Assembly (NCBI GenBank): GCA_905211955.1
Contig: CAJMCT010000049.1
Location: 1 to 7,262, forward strand
Reading direction: 5' to 3'
DNA from: an uncultured Eubacteriales bacterium
GTDB lineage: Bacteria > Bacillota > Clostridia > Christensenellales > Borkfalkiaceae
Length of the DNA stretch: 7,262 bases
Both the position numbers and the translations under genes were made by a program. Of this stretch, positions 1 through 5,248 are shown in pieces (position 1 is the first letter of the stretch; each line of letters begins with the position of its first letter). Below the pieces are notes generated by a model. That model was not told the DNA's origin. It worked only from the letters and a program-made list of their open reading frames with translations, and searched no databases.

Positions 1-51
1 TTTAGGCTTGCGATTCCTACCAGTTCGATTCCCATATTAACTTCATACAAT

Positions 52-87
52 AAAAAAGGCACAAACCATTAGGGTTTGTGCTTTTTT
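52..87. terminator. Bidirectional intrinsic terminator after tRNA-Gly
   Basis: A 9-bp perfect stem, GCACAAACC (59-67) with GGTTTGTGC (73-81), encloses a 5-base loop. Six T follow on the plus strand (82-87). Six A precede it (52-57) and read as a T-run on the minus strand after one extra base. It can therefore stop transcription both ways. It lies just past the 3' end of the minus-strand tRNA and is most simply that gene's terminator. Positions 1-51, to its left, hold no feature I can support. Confidence 0.88.
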
Positions 88-88
88 A

Positions 89-162
89 TGGAGCAGGTGA
101 TGGGAATCGAACCCACCTCCAAAGCTTGGGAAGCTCTTATTCTACCGATGAACTACACCTGC
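89..162 (-). tRNA. tRNA-Gly, anticodon CCC, CCA encoded
   Basis: Read on the minus strand, 162 to 89 folds into a full cloverleaf. The 7-bp acceptor stem is GCAGGTG with CACCTGC. The D arm is GTTC/GAAT with a short loop containing GG. The anticodon stem AGAGC/GCTTT closes the loop TTCCCAA, giving anticodon CCC, which reads GGG. The variable loop has 4 bases, and the T arm is GTGGG/CCCAT around TTCGATT. A T discriminator and an encoded CCA (91-89) finish the molecule. The D arm, anticodon arm and T loop closely match the E. coli tRNA-Gly(CCC) as I remember it. The first D-stem pair and the outer T-stem pair are G-T wobbles, which is acceptable. It is a single gene with its own promoter and terminator, not part of a tRNA cluster in this window. 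Confidence 0.96.
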
Positions 163-172
163 GTTTGATTAG

Positions 173-201
173 ATTATAACAAATAGACGTTGAAAAGTAA
201 A
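173..201 (-). promoter_or_regulatory. Sigma-A-type promoter for tRNA-Gly
   Basis: On the minus strand, a perfect TATAAT -10 box (178-173) lies 17 bases from a TTTACT -35-like box (201-196, 4 of 6 matches to TTGACA). The expected start near 166 is a few bases before the mature tRNA 5' end at 162, as usual for a single tRNA gene. Confidence 0.72.
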
Positions 202-220
202 ATCAATTATTAATAAAATA

Positions 221-249
221 TTGTAAAAGTGCAAAATTTATGTTATACT
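221..249 (+). promoter_or_regulatory. Sigma-A-type promoter for the SPFH gene
   Basis: TTGTAA (221-226) and TATACT (244-249) are separated by 17 bases, and TG at 241-242 forms an extended -10. The expected start is about 256, giving a leader of about 20 nt that is mostly the ribosome binding site AAAGGAG (261-267). The promoter is divergent from the tRNA-Gly promoter, with about 20 bp between them. Confidence 0.72.
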
Positions 250-276
250 TTGTAAAAACGAAAGGAGATAAGATAA

Positions 277-1323
277 ATGGCTCTTTTTCTTAAAGTTATA
301 GAATGGGCAGATCCTTCAAAAGACACGATAGTTTATAAATATCCGCTTGCAAAATCGGGTAGAGAAGTTAATCAAAAAAGTAAACTTGTAGTACGCGAAT
401 CGCAAGAAGCGATTTTTGTTCACAAGGGTCAAATTTGCGATATATTCCCTGCGGGAACTTACGATTTAAACACTGATATTTTCCCAATACTTTCTAAACT
501 TGCAGGTTGGAAATATGGTTTTGAAACGCCAATATTAGTTGACATTTACTTTGTAAATACTAAGCAATTTACGGGGTGCAAGTGGGGTACTGCAAATCCC
601 ATAATGAAACGCGATCCAGAGTTTGGCATGATTAGGGTAAAGGGTTTTGGTTCGTACTCGTTTAAGGTAGACGATAGTGAAACCTTCCTTCGCGAACTTT
701 TCGGCACTTGCTCGTCTTATGGCACGAAAGATATTACCGATTGGCTAAAAACCATGCTAGTATCGGCACTTACCGACGCTATTGGTGAAAGCAAAATATC
801 CGCTCTTGATTTAGCAGGCAATACTTTAGAGTTTAACCAAATCGTAAAGGCAACTATTCAAAGTAAGTTTAAGGAAATCGGTTTATTACTTACCAACTTA
901 TTCATAGAAAATATGTCTGTTCCTTCCGAAGTTGAAAAGGCAATCGACGAAAGAAGCAAACTCGGAATTTTGGGCGACAAGACTGACGTTCTAATGAAGA
1001 TTTCCGCAGCGGAAGCAATGAAAGACGCTGCTAAAAACCCAGGTGTTGGCGGTGGTATGGCAAGCGCAGGCATAGGTCTTGGTGCAGGGCTCGGAATGGG
1101 CAGTCTTTTTGCCGATGCTTTCAAAAACTCTAACGAGCCACAAAAACAAGAAGTTAAAAAGGGTGTAAAAACTTGCCCTAAATGCGGTGCGCAAATTTTA
1201 GAAAACTCAAAGTTTTGTTCTGAATGCGGAGAAAAACTTCCACAAAACAAGTTCTGTTCAGAGTGTGGAGCAAAAGTTTCTAGCACGGCTAAATTTTGCC
1301 CCGAATGTGGAAACAAACTTTAA
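277..1323 (+). CDS. SPFH/band-7 domain protein with two C-terminal zinc ribbons (YdjI-like)
   Basis: This 348-residue protein has no signal peptide or membrane helix. Residues about 25-230 look like the SPFH (band 7) fold of the YdjI type, often labelled virion core protein-like. They include a stretch starting VVRESQEAIFVHKGQ (38-52) and a helix-rich end near MSVPSEVEKAIDERSKLG (213-230). A Gly/Ala/Met-rich linker (about 256-276) leads to two zinc ribbons: C300/C303 with C314/C317, and C327/C330 with C341/C344. SPFH proteins form membrane-associated oligomers or scaffolds. In Bacillus the YdjG-H-I group is linked to recruiting a PspA-type stress protein, and the zinc ribbons here may bind partners. 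The ATG follows AAAGGAG by 9 bases and its own promoter. A YdjG-like gene lies two genes downstream, supporting a shared role, but no PspA homolog is in view. The domain calls are firm; the function is inferred. Confidence 0.88.
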   Translation: MALFLKVIEWADPSKDTIVYKYPLAKSGREVNQKSKLVVRESQEAIFVHKGQICDIFPAGTYDLNTDIFPILSKLAGWKYGFETPILVDIYFVNTKQFTGCKWGTANPIMKRDPEFGMIRVKGFGSYSFKVDDSETFLRELFGTCSSYGTKDITDWLKTMLVSALTDAIGESKISALDLAGNTLEFNQIVKATIQSKFKEIGLLLTNLFIENMSVPSEVEKAIDERSKLGILGDKTDVLMKISAAEAMKDAAKNPGVGGGMASAGIGLGAGLGMGSLFADAFKNSNEPQKQEVKKGVKTCPKCGAQILENSKFCSECGEKLPQNKFCSECGAKVSSTAKFCPECGNKL

Positions 1324-1324
1324 T

Positions 1325-1355
1325 CTAAAAAACGCTAAAAAACACCCAAAAACCC
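1325..1355. other. Phased A-tracts upstream of the DUF1858 promoter
   Basis: Three A-tracts, A6 (1327-1332), A6 (1337-1342) and A5 (1348-1352), sit about 10 bp apart between C-containing spacers. The last ends 4 bp before the -35 box at 1357. A-tracts in helical phase bend DNA and can act like an UP element. The pattern is visible in the sequence; an effect on transcription is inferred. Confidence 0.5.
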
Positions 1356-1356
1356 A

Positions 1357-1385
1357 TTGACTGAGAGTTGAAAAAATTATATAAT
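1357..1385 (+). promoter_or_regulatory. Near-consensus sigma-A promoter for DUF1858 and YdjG-like genes
   Basis: TTGACT (1357-1362, 5 of 6 matches) and a perfect TATAAT (1380-1385) are separated by exactly 17 bases. The expected transcript start is about 1392, giving a leader of about 60 nt. It is among the best promoters in the window and sits directly after the phased A-tracts. It should drive both downstream genes, which overlap by one base. Confidence 0.83.
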
Positions 1386-1418
1386 AAGACGGTAGATAAG
1401 ACTTTGCCGTCTTATTTT
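1383..1418 (+). terminator. Stem-loop between the SPFH and DUF1858 genes, probable terminator or 5' leader hairpin
   Basis: A perfect 10-bp stem, AATAAGACGG (1383-1392) with CCGTCTTATT (1407-1416), has a 14-base loop and only a short T-tract at its 3' foot. It could end transcription arriving from the SPFH gene. Its left arm overlaps the -10 box and the predicted start of the next promoter, so transcripts from that promoter lack most of this arm. The loop holds a second ATAAGAC copy (1396-1402) that can instead pair with GTCTTAT (1409-1415), giving a shorter hairpin near the RNA 5' end. The large loop and short T-run make terminator strength uncertain. Confidence 0.55.
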
Positions 1419-1451
1419 AATAAAAAATTAATTTAGTAGGAGATATAAAAA

Positions 1452-1652
1452 ATGGCTGACAAAATTACTGAAAATACTTTGATATTCGATGCATTAAACA
1501 TTAACCCCAAGGCTGGCGAAATTTTAATGTCTTACGGTATGCACTGCTTAGGTTGTGCACTTGCTCACGGCGAAACCGTTGGTGAAGCGGCTAACGTTCA
1601 CGGTGCTGACTTAGAAAGCATGCTCAAAGAACTTAATAATATCGAAGAATAA
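1452..1652 (+). CDS. DUF1858 small redox-disulfide protein (CxxC)
   Basis: This 66-residue cytosolic protein fits the DUF1858 family, also described as hybrid-cluster-associated redox disulfide proteins. Recognisable parts are the N-terminal stretch ITENTLIFDAL, a segment about 18-29 leading to GMHCLGC with C32 and C35, and a C-terminal helix about 53-65. The length is normal for a stand-alone member. The nearby Cys pair suggests a thiol/disulfide or metal-binding role, but the family's biochemistry is not settled. No hybrid-cluster protein gene is present here. The start is supported by TAGGAG (1437-1442), 9 bases before the ATG, and a strong promoter. Its TAA stop shares one base with the next ATG (TAATG), so the downstream gene is probably translationally coupled. 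The family call is strong; the role is open. Confidence 0.88.
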   Translation: MADKITENTLIFDALNINPKAGEILMSYGMHCLGCALAHGETVGEAANVHGADLESMLKELNNIEE

Positions 1653-2755
1653 TGCAAGACAGTTTTGAAGAAAACGATTTAGGTCAAAACACAAAGCGCG
1701 TTTCCACGGAAATGATTAAATGCCCCGCTTGCGGTGGCAATATGGTTTTCGATCCCGAATCGCAAATGCTTTACTGTGCGCATTGTGACACGAAGCAAAC
1801 TTTTAAGCAAACCTTTGAAGCAAAAGAAATAGATCTCTTATCGGGGTTTGACGATAATAGAAAGTGGAATAAAGAAGAAGCCGTATGCTTTACGTGTGAT
1901 AACTGCGGTGCTAAAGTAGTTCTAAACAAAGGCGAAACGTCAATTAGTTGTCCGTTTTGCGGGACGGCGCACGTGCAATCGGCAAAGGAACTTGACGGCT
2001 TAAAACCCAACGCGTTGCTTCCTTTTTTGTTTGGGATAGATAGGGCGGTAGAAATAGTTAAAAATTGGGCAAGGAAAAAACTTTTCGCCCCGTCAAAGTT
2101 TAAAAAGAATATGAATACCCAAAACGTAAAGGGTGTTTATACGCCGTGCTTTACTTTCGATAGTAAAACCACGTCTACCTACGTGGGTAGAATAGGTAAA
2201 CACTATACGAGAGTGGTTGGCTCGGGAAAAAATAGGCGTACCGAAACGTATACCGTATGGAGAGATATTTCTGGTACGTTCTATGAAAATTTTGACGATA
2301 TACTTATTACGGCAGGCAAAAACTTCGATCAACAAAAGTTAAACAAGGTTGCGCCATACCAAACTAACGGTGCAAGGGAATACGACGAAAACTATATGCT
2401 CGGCTTTATGGCTTACCACTACGATAAAGAAATCGTGGACTGCTGGGCGGAAGCAAAAAACCTTATGGATAGGGTTTTAAGAAACAGTATTCTATCAAGG
2501 TATAACTACGACGTGGTTGCCTATCTTAACGTATCCACTTCTCACGAAGCGGTCACATATAAATACGTTATGCTACCCGTATATATGGGGCACTTTAAGC
2601 ACGGTAAAAAGCATTATAACTTTTATGTTAACGGTACTAGCGGAAAGGTTTGGGGTAAAACGCCCGTATCCGCTTTAAGAGTTTTATCGGCAATAGGAAT
2701 AGGGCTTTTGGCCGTTGGCTTAATAGGACTTATCGCATATTTAGTGAATAAATAG
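1652..2755 (+). CDS. Tail-anchored protein with two N-terminal zinc ribbons (YdjG-like, TFIIB-type)
   Basis: The 367-residue product starts with two zinc ribbons: C24/C27 with C42/C45, and C82/C85 with C100/C103. A helical linker about 120-150 leads to a long polar, beta-rich domain (about 160-335). That domain has many aromatic and basic residues and ends in a conserved-looking VNGTSGKVWGKTPVS (326-340). One hydrophobic helix follows (about 343-364), then the short tail NK. This matches database entries called TFIIB-type zinc ribbon-containing protein and the Bacillus YdjG layout; it is not a transcription factor. With no signal peptide, the ribbons should face the cytosol from a C-terminal anchor. 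The ATG overlaps the previous stop by one base and lacks a strong ribosome binding site, pointing to coupled translation. A later Met at residue 21 is possible but has no better site. The SPFH protein nearby is a likely partner. Exact function is unknown. Confidence 0.85.
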   Translation: MQDSFEENDLGQNTKRVSTEMIKCPACGGNMVFDPESQMLYCAHCDTKQTFKQTFEAKEIDLLSGFDDNRKWNKEEAVCFTCDNCGAKVVLNKGETSISCPFCGTAHVQSAKELDGLKPNALLPFLFGIDRAVEIVKNWARKKLFAPSKFKKNMNTQNVKGVYTPCFTFDSKTTSTYVGRIGKHYTRVVGSGKNRRTETYTVWRDISGTFYENFDDILITAGKNFDQQKLNKVAPYQTNGAREYDENYMLGFMAYHYDKEIVDCWAEAKNLMDRVLRNSILSRYNYDVVAYLNVSTSHEAVTYKYVMLPVYMGHFKHGKKHYNFYVNGTSGKVWGKTPVSALRVLSAIGIGLLAVGLIGLIAYLVNK

Positions 2756-2762
2756 CACAAAT

Positions 2763-2798
2763 AAGGAAACATTTAAACGATGTTTCCTTTAATTTTTT
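2763..2798 (+). terminator. Intrinsic terminator after the YdjG-like gene
   Basis: A 10-bp stem, AAGGAAACAT (2763-2772) with ATGTTTCCTT (2780-2789), has a 7-base loop and is followed by TAATTTTTT, ending in six T (2793-2798). It starts 8 bases after the TAG stop and separates this unit from secDF. Confidence 0.85.
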
Positions 2799-2845
2799 AA
2801 AAAAAGGGAAAATGGACATAAAAAAAGGTATAAAAAGGTAAAAAA
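2799..2845. other. Phased A-tracts upstream of the secD promoter
   Basis: Five A-tracts (2799-2805, 2809-2812, 2820-2826, 2832-2836, 2840-2845) have centres about 9, 12, 11 and 8.5 bp apart, close to one helical turn on average. They end 14 bp before the secD -35 box. Intrinsic bending or an UP-like role is plausible but not shown. A 9-codon reading frame (2812-2841) inside it is probably chance. Confidence 0.45.
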
Positions 2846-2859
2846 TTTAACTTTTTCTA

Positions 2860-2889
2860 TTGACCTAAACCCCACAAATGATATATAAT
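2860..2889 (+). promoter_or_regulatory. Sigma-A-type promoter for secD-secF
   Basis: TTGACC (2860-2865, 5 of 6 matches) and a perfect TATAAT (2884-2889) are 18 bases apart. The expected start near 2896 gives a leader of about 54 nt. It follows the terminator of the previous unit, so secDF appears to be transcribed independently. Confidence 0.82.
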
Positions 2890-2918
2890 TTATAAGTATT
2901 ATGCTAGTTTAGTTGCAC

Positions 2919-2944
2919 AGTCGGGCAAAGCCGACTTCGGAGGG
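2919..2944 (+). promoter_or_regulatory. secD leader hairpin next to the ribosome binding site
   Basis: AGTCGG (2919-2924) pairs with CCGACT (2931-2936) around a 6-base loop, directly before GGAGGG (2939-2944), the ribosome binding site 5 bases before the ATG. CCG (2931-2933) can instead pair with CGG (2938-2940) around ACTT, which would bury the first two G of that site. The two folds exclude each other. Regulation through them is inferred; the shorter fold is weak. Confidence 0.45.
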
Positions 2945-2949
2945 CAAAA

Positions 2950-4248
2950 ATGAAAAAAGGCAAGTCAATAACTTTACTGTCGATAATCGGCGTTATAATG
3001 GCGTGTTTAATCGTATTGTCTTTCTTACGTTTCCCCGTAGGGGTTAAGAATTTCAACTCGTTTATCGGCGCAGTAAGTCTTGATTACGATTTGGAAGGCG
3101 GTACTTCGTACACGCTCACTTTAAACAAGGAAAACGAGAAAGAAGTAGACGATATCGACAAGGTTTTAGCAACCATTGATTCAAGAATGACCGAACTTGG
3201 TTATCAAACCTATAAGATTTCGGCATTTAAAGATGCAAATAAAGACGTTGAGGACTATTCTATAAGAATCAACGCAAAAGCAACCGAAAGTTTGGATAGC
3301 GATATTCAATCGGTTATCGCTTATGGCGACGTTAAGTTTTACGGCGGAAACACCGAATCTCCAACTACTGAAATCTTAAACAAAGAAAAAGCAGTAAAGA
3401 GTGCTAAATATGCAGGTGAAAACACCGTAAACGGAACTACTTCTTATTTAGTTGCCGTTGAATTTACCGATTACGGCTATAAAACTTTGATTGACGCAAT
3501 AAACGCTGCGGAAGAAAGTTATTATCTTAAAATAGCACTTGGCGATACTACGCTTTTAGATAGCGCTATCGACGCGTCGGCAATCACTGAAAAGAGTGTT
3601 TATATTCAAACTAATAGCGAACAAGCAGGAAAGCAAATCGCGATGCAAATCAAGACTGGTGGTCTTGAATATATGTACGATATAGAAGATAGCGTAACAG
3701 TACAACCTTTATTTGGTGAAAACGCAGGGCTCTATGCGGGGCTTGCACTTCTAATTTTATTAGTAGTAGTTATCGCTTTAATGATCGTTTTATTCGGTGG
3801 CTACGGAATAATCGCAGGGCTTTCTTTAATAGTATTTGCTTTAGGTGTTTTAGGTCTTTTAGTTTCCGTTCCGGGAATAACCGTATCACTTGCAGGTATT
3901 ATCGGTTTAGGTCTTGCAACCGTTCTTTGTGCAGACGGCTTAATGATTACCGTTAAGAGAATTCGTGAAGAATACGCATTAGGAAAAACGGTAAAGGCTG
4001 CAGTTAAAACAGGTTATAAGCGTTCACTTTTCCCCGTGCTTAGTTCAAACCTTATCTTTGGCGTATCAGCACTCGTAATGTTTGCATTAGTTAAAGGCAC
4101 TATGGTAAGCTTTGCAATAACCTTAGGTCTTGGCGCAATCGTTTCTTTCGTAGTTAACGTTTTGATATCCAGAATGTTTACCGCGTTAATTCTTCCCGTT
4201 TGCAAAAACAAGGAAAAATTCTTAAATCTTAAAAGGGCGGACAACTGA
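2950..4248 (+). CDS. secD: SecD, Sec translocon accessory subunit
   Basis: SecD works with SecF and SecYEG in the membrane, using ion flow to draw exported proteins outward. The 432-residue protein has the family layout: one N-terminal helix (about 8-27), the external domain starting with DYDLEGG (45-51, the DLxGG motif), and five C-terminal helices (about 262-283, 285-306, 311-334, 360-381, 385-412). SVPGITVSLAGIIGLGLA (306-323) and ADGLMITVKRIREE (328-341) match the conserved TM4 region. D329 lies where the key SecD aspartate is expected, though the usual V-D-A-N reads A-D-G-L. In the next helix the usual D-A-N-L-T-T reads S-S-N-L-I-F. The protein is complete but divergent and on the short side. 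The start has a very strong GGAGGG site and its own promoter. secF begins two bases after the stop. Confidence 0.93.
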   Translation: MKKGKSITLLSIIGVIMACLIVLSFLRFPVGVKNFNSFIGAVSLDYDLEGGTSYTLTLNKENEKEVDDIDKVLATIDSRMTELGYQTYKISAFKDANKDVEDYSIRINAKATESLDSDIQSVIAYGDVKFYGGNTESPTTEILNKEKAVKSAKYAGENTVNGTTSYLVAVEFTDYGYKTLIDAINAAEESYYLKIALGDTTLLDSAIDASAITEKSVYIQTNSEQAGKQIAMQIKTGGLEYMYDIEDSVTVQPLFGENAGLYAGLALLILLVVVIALMIVLFGGYGIIAGLSLIVFALGVLGLLVSVPGITVSLAGIIGLGLATVLCADGLMITVKRIREEYALGKTVKAAVKTGYKRSLFPVLSSNLIFGVSALVMFALVKGTMVSFAITLGLGAIVSFVVNVLISRMFTALILPVCKNKEKFLNLKRADN

Positions 4249-4250
4249 TT

Positions 4251-5189
4251 ATGAAATTTAACGTCACGGGAAAATATAAAATTTGGGTTTTAATAACTGT
4301 TGCCGTTATGATTATCGGCTTTGTACTTTTCGGTGTTTTTGGTTTCAATCAAAAAGCCGACTATAAAGATACCAACACCGTTTCGGTAAAGGTAGATGCA
4401 AACATCGGTAATGCAAGCGCTATTTTAGAACAATCTTCTAAAGATTACTTGTGCGCGAATGGTTTTAAGTACGATAGAGTAGAAGTCTTAAACGACGGTG
4501 GCGAACTCGTATACTTCTTTAACTATTCGGTAAAAGAAGACGTTAAGGTAGACGAACTTCAAAAGGCAGTAAAAGAAGCGCTTAGCACGGATAACATCTT
4601 AAAAGGTCTTAACGTAAGCGTTGTTGTAGAAGACACCGTAAGTTATGATAAAAACTATGCAGGTCCTGTTGCTATCGCAGGCGGAATTGCACTCGTAGTA
4701 ATGTTTATCTACGCAGTTATCGTAGAAAAGGTTGCAGGTGCACTTTCATATCTTGCAACGTCAATCGTATCAGGCTTATTATTCTTTGCTATTATGGGCT
4801 TAACTAGAATACCTGCATCACCGTTTATTCTTATCGGTCTTGCACTTTCGGTATTATTCGCAGGCGCATACTCACTCGTTATGTCTAATAGATTTAACAG
4901 TGTTATGAAAACTGCATTAGGCGAAAAGGCTAACCCCTTTGAAGTTGCAAACAATGAAACTATGCAAAGTTTAGTTAAGTGCTTGTTTACAACGGGTGCA
5001 ATAATAGTATTAGCACTTGCGTTTATAATCCTTGGATCTTCACTAATGAAGATTTTAGGCTTACAACTAGTAATCGTTGCAATCGTTTCGGTATTCTCTG
5101 CGTTCGCATATACGGGGCTCGTTTGGGCGGGTATTAAATCGAACGTAAAGAGCAAATACGTACCTGCAAAGAGCGAAGAAAACGAATAA
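4251..5189 (+). CDS. secF: SecF, Sec translocon accessory subunit (divergent)
   Basis: This 312-residue protein is the partner of SecD. It has an N-terminal helix (about 11-31), an external domain (about 35-135) and five C-terminal helices (about 138-158, 164-184, 190-211, 244-261, 267-293), the SecF layout. Alignment by eye to E. coli SecF is good across FEVANNETMQSLVKCLFTTG (230-249), which matches its [20 protein letters not shown]. The usual external GxDFxGG is degraded to ADYKDT (36-41). The acidic residue of the N-D/E-T/S motif before the D-R-I-R-E segment is Y207, that segment reads N-R-F-N (213-216), and the conserved Arg is K243. Its ATG is two bases after the secD stop, with only AAAAGGG well upstream (4231-4237), so translation is probably coupled to secD. 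Identity rests on topology, alignment and synteny; proton-relay competence is doubtful. Confidence 0.9.
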   Translation: MKFNVTGKYKIWVLITVAVMIIGFVLFGVFGFNQKADYKDTNTVSVKVDANIGNASAILEQSSKDYLCANGFKYDRVEVLNDGGELVYFFNYSVKEDVKVDELQKAVKEALSTDNILKGLNVSVVVEDTVSYDKNYAGPVAIAGGIALVVMFIYAVIVEKVAGALSYLATSIVSGLLFFAIMGLTRIPASPFILIGLALSVLFAGAYSLVMSNRFNSVMKTALGEKANPFEVANNETMQSLVKCLFTTGAIIVLALAFIILGSSLMKILGLQLVIVAIVSVFSAFAYTGLVWAGIKSNVKSKYVPAKSEENE

Positions 5190-5206
5190 AATCTCACAAA
5201 AATCTC

Positions 5207-5234
5207 AAGGCGGGAAATTCTCCCGCCTTATTTT
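5207..5234 (+). terminator. Intrinsic terminator-like hairpin between secF and recJ
   Basis: A GC-rich 9-bp stem, AAGGCGGGA (5207-5215) with TCCCGCCTT (5221-5229), has a 5-base loop and is followed by ATTTTG. It lies 17 bases after the secF stop and only 14 bases before the recJ ATG. The T-run is short, so partial read-through into recJ is likely. Confidence 0.78.
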
Positions 5235-5248
5235 GTAAAAAGGCTTTT

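Noticed and set aside
1..50. 3' end of a plus-strand tRNA, because TTCGATTCCCAT resembles a T arm.
   Set aside because: The would-be T stem (19-23 with 31-35) has three mismatches in five pairs, there is no CCA, and the rest lies outside the window.
1..50. Start of a minus-strand gene running off the left edge (stop-free from 68; possible ATG at 35-33, or TTG at 50-48).
   Set aside because: There are only 11 to 16 codons, with no clear ribosome binding site, directly after a terminator. It cannot be judged without the flank.
858..1316. 152-residue minus-strand open frame opposite the SPFH gene.
   Set aside because: Its repeated PHSEQN/PHSGQN-like units are the reverse reading of the zinc-ribbon Cys codons of the real gene. 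It has no promoter or ribosome binding site.
277..2755. Anti-phage defence or prophage island, suggested by the virion-core-like label of some SPFH proteins.
   Set aside because: The label is historical. No nuclease, integrase, capsid or toxin gene is present, and the region abuts secDF-recJ housekeeping genes.
1652..2755. Transcription factor, suggested by the TFIIB-type zinc ribbon name.
   Set aside because: There is no DNA-binding domain beyond the ribbons, and a C-terminal membrane anchor fits a YdjG-like protein instead.
2812..2841. Nine-codon upstream reading frame (MDIKKGIKR) as a possible secDF leader peptide.
   Set aside because: It lies upstream of the secD promoter and just after a terminator, so the secD transcript would not contain it.
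4709..5197. 162-residue minus-strand open frame opposite secF.
   Set aside because: It is the antisense of well-supported SecF membrane helices and its composition fits no family I recognise.
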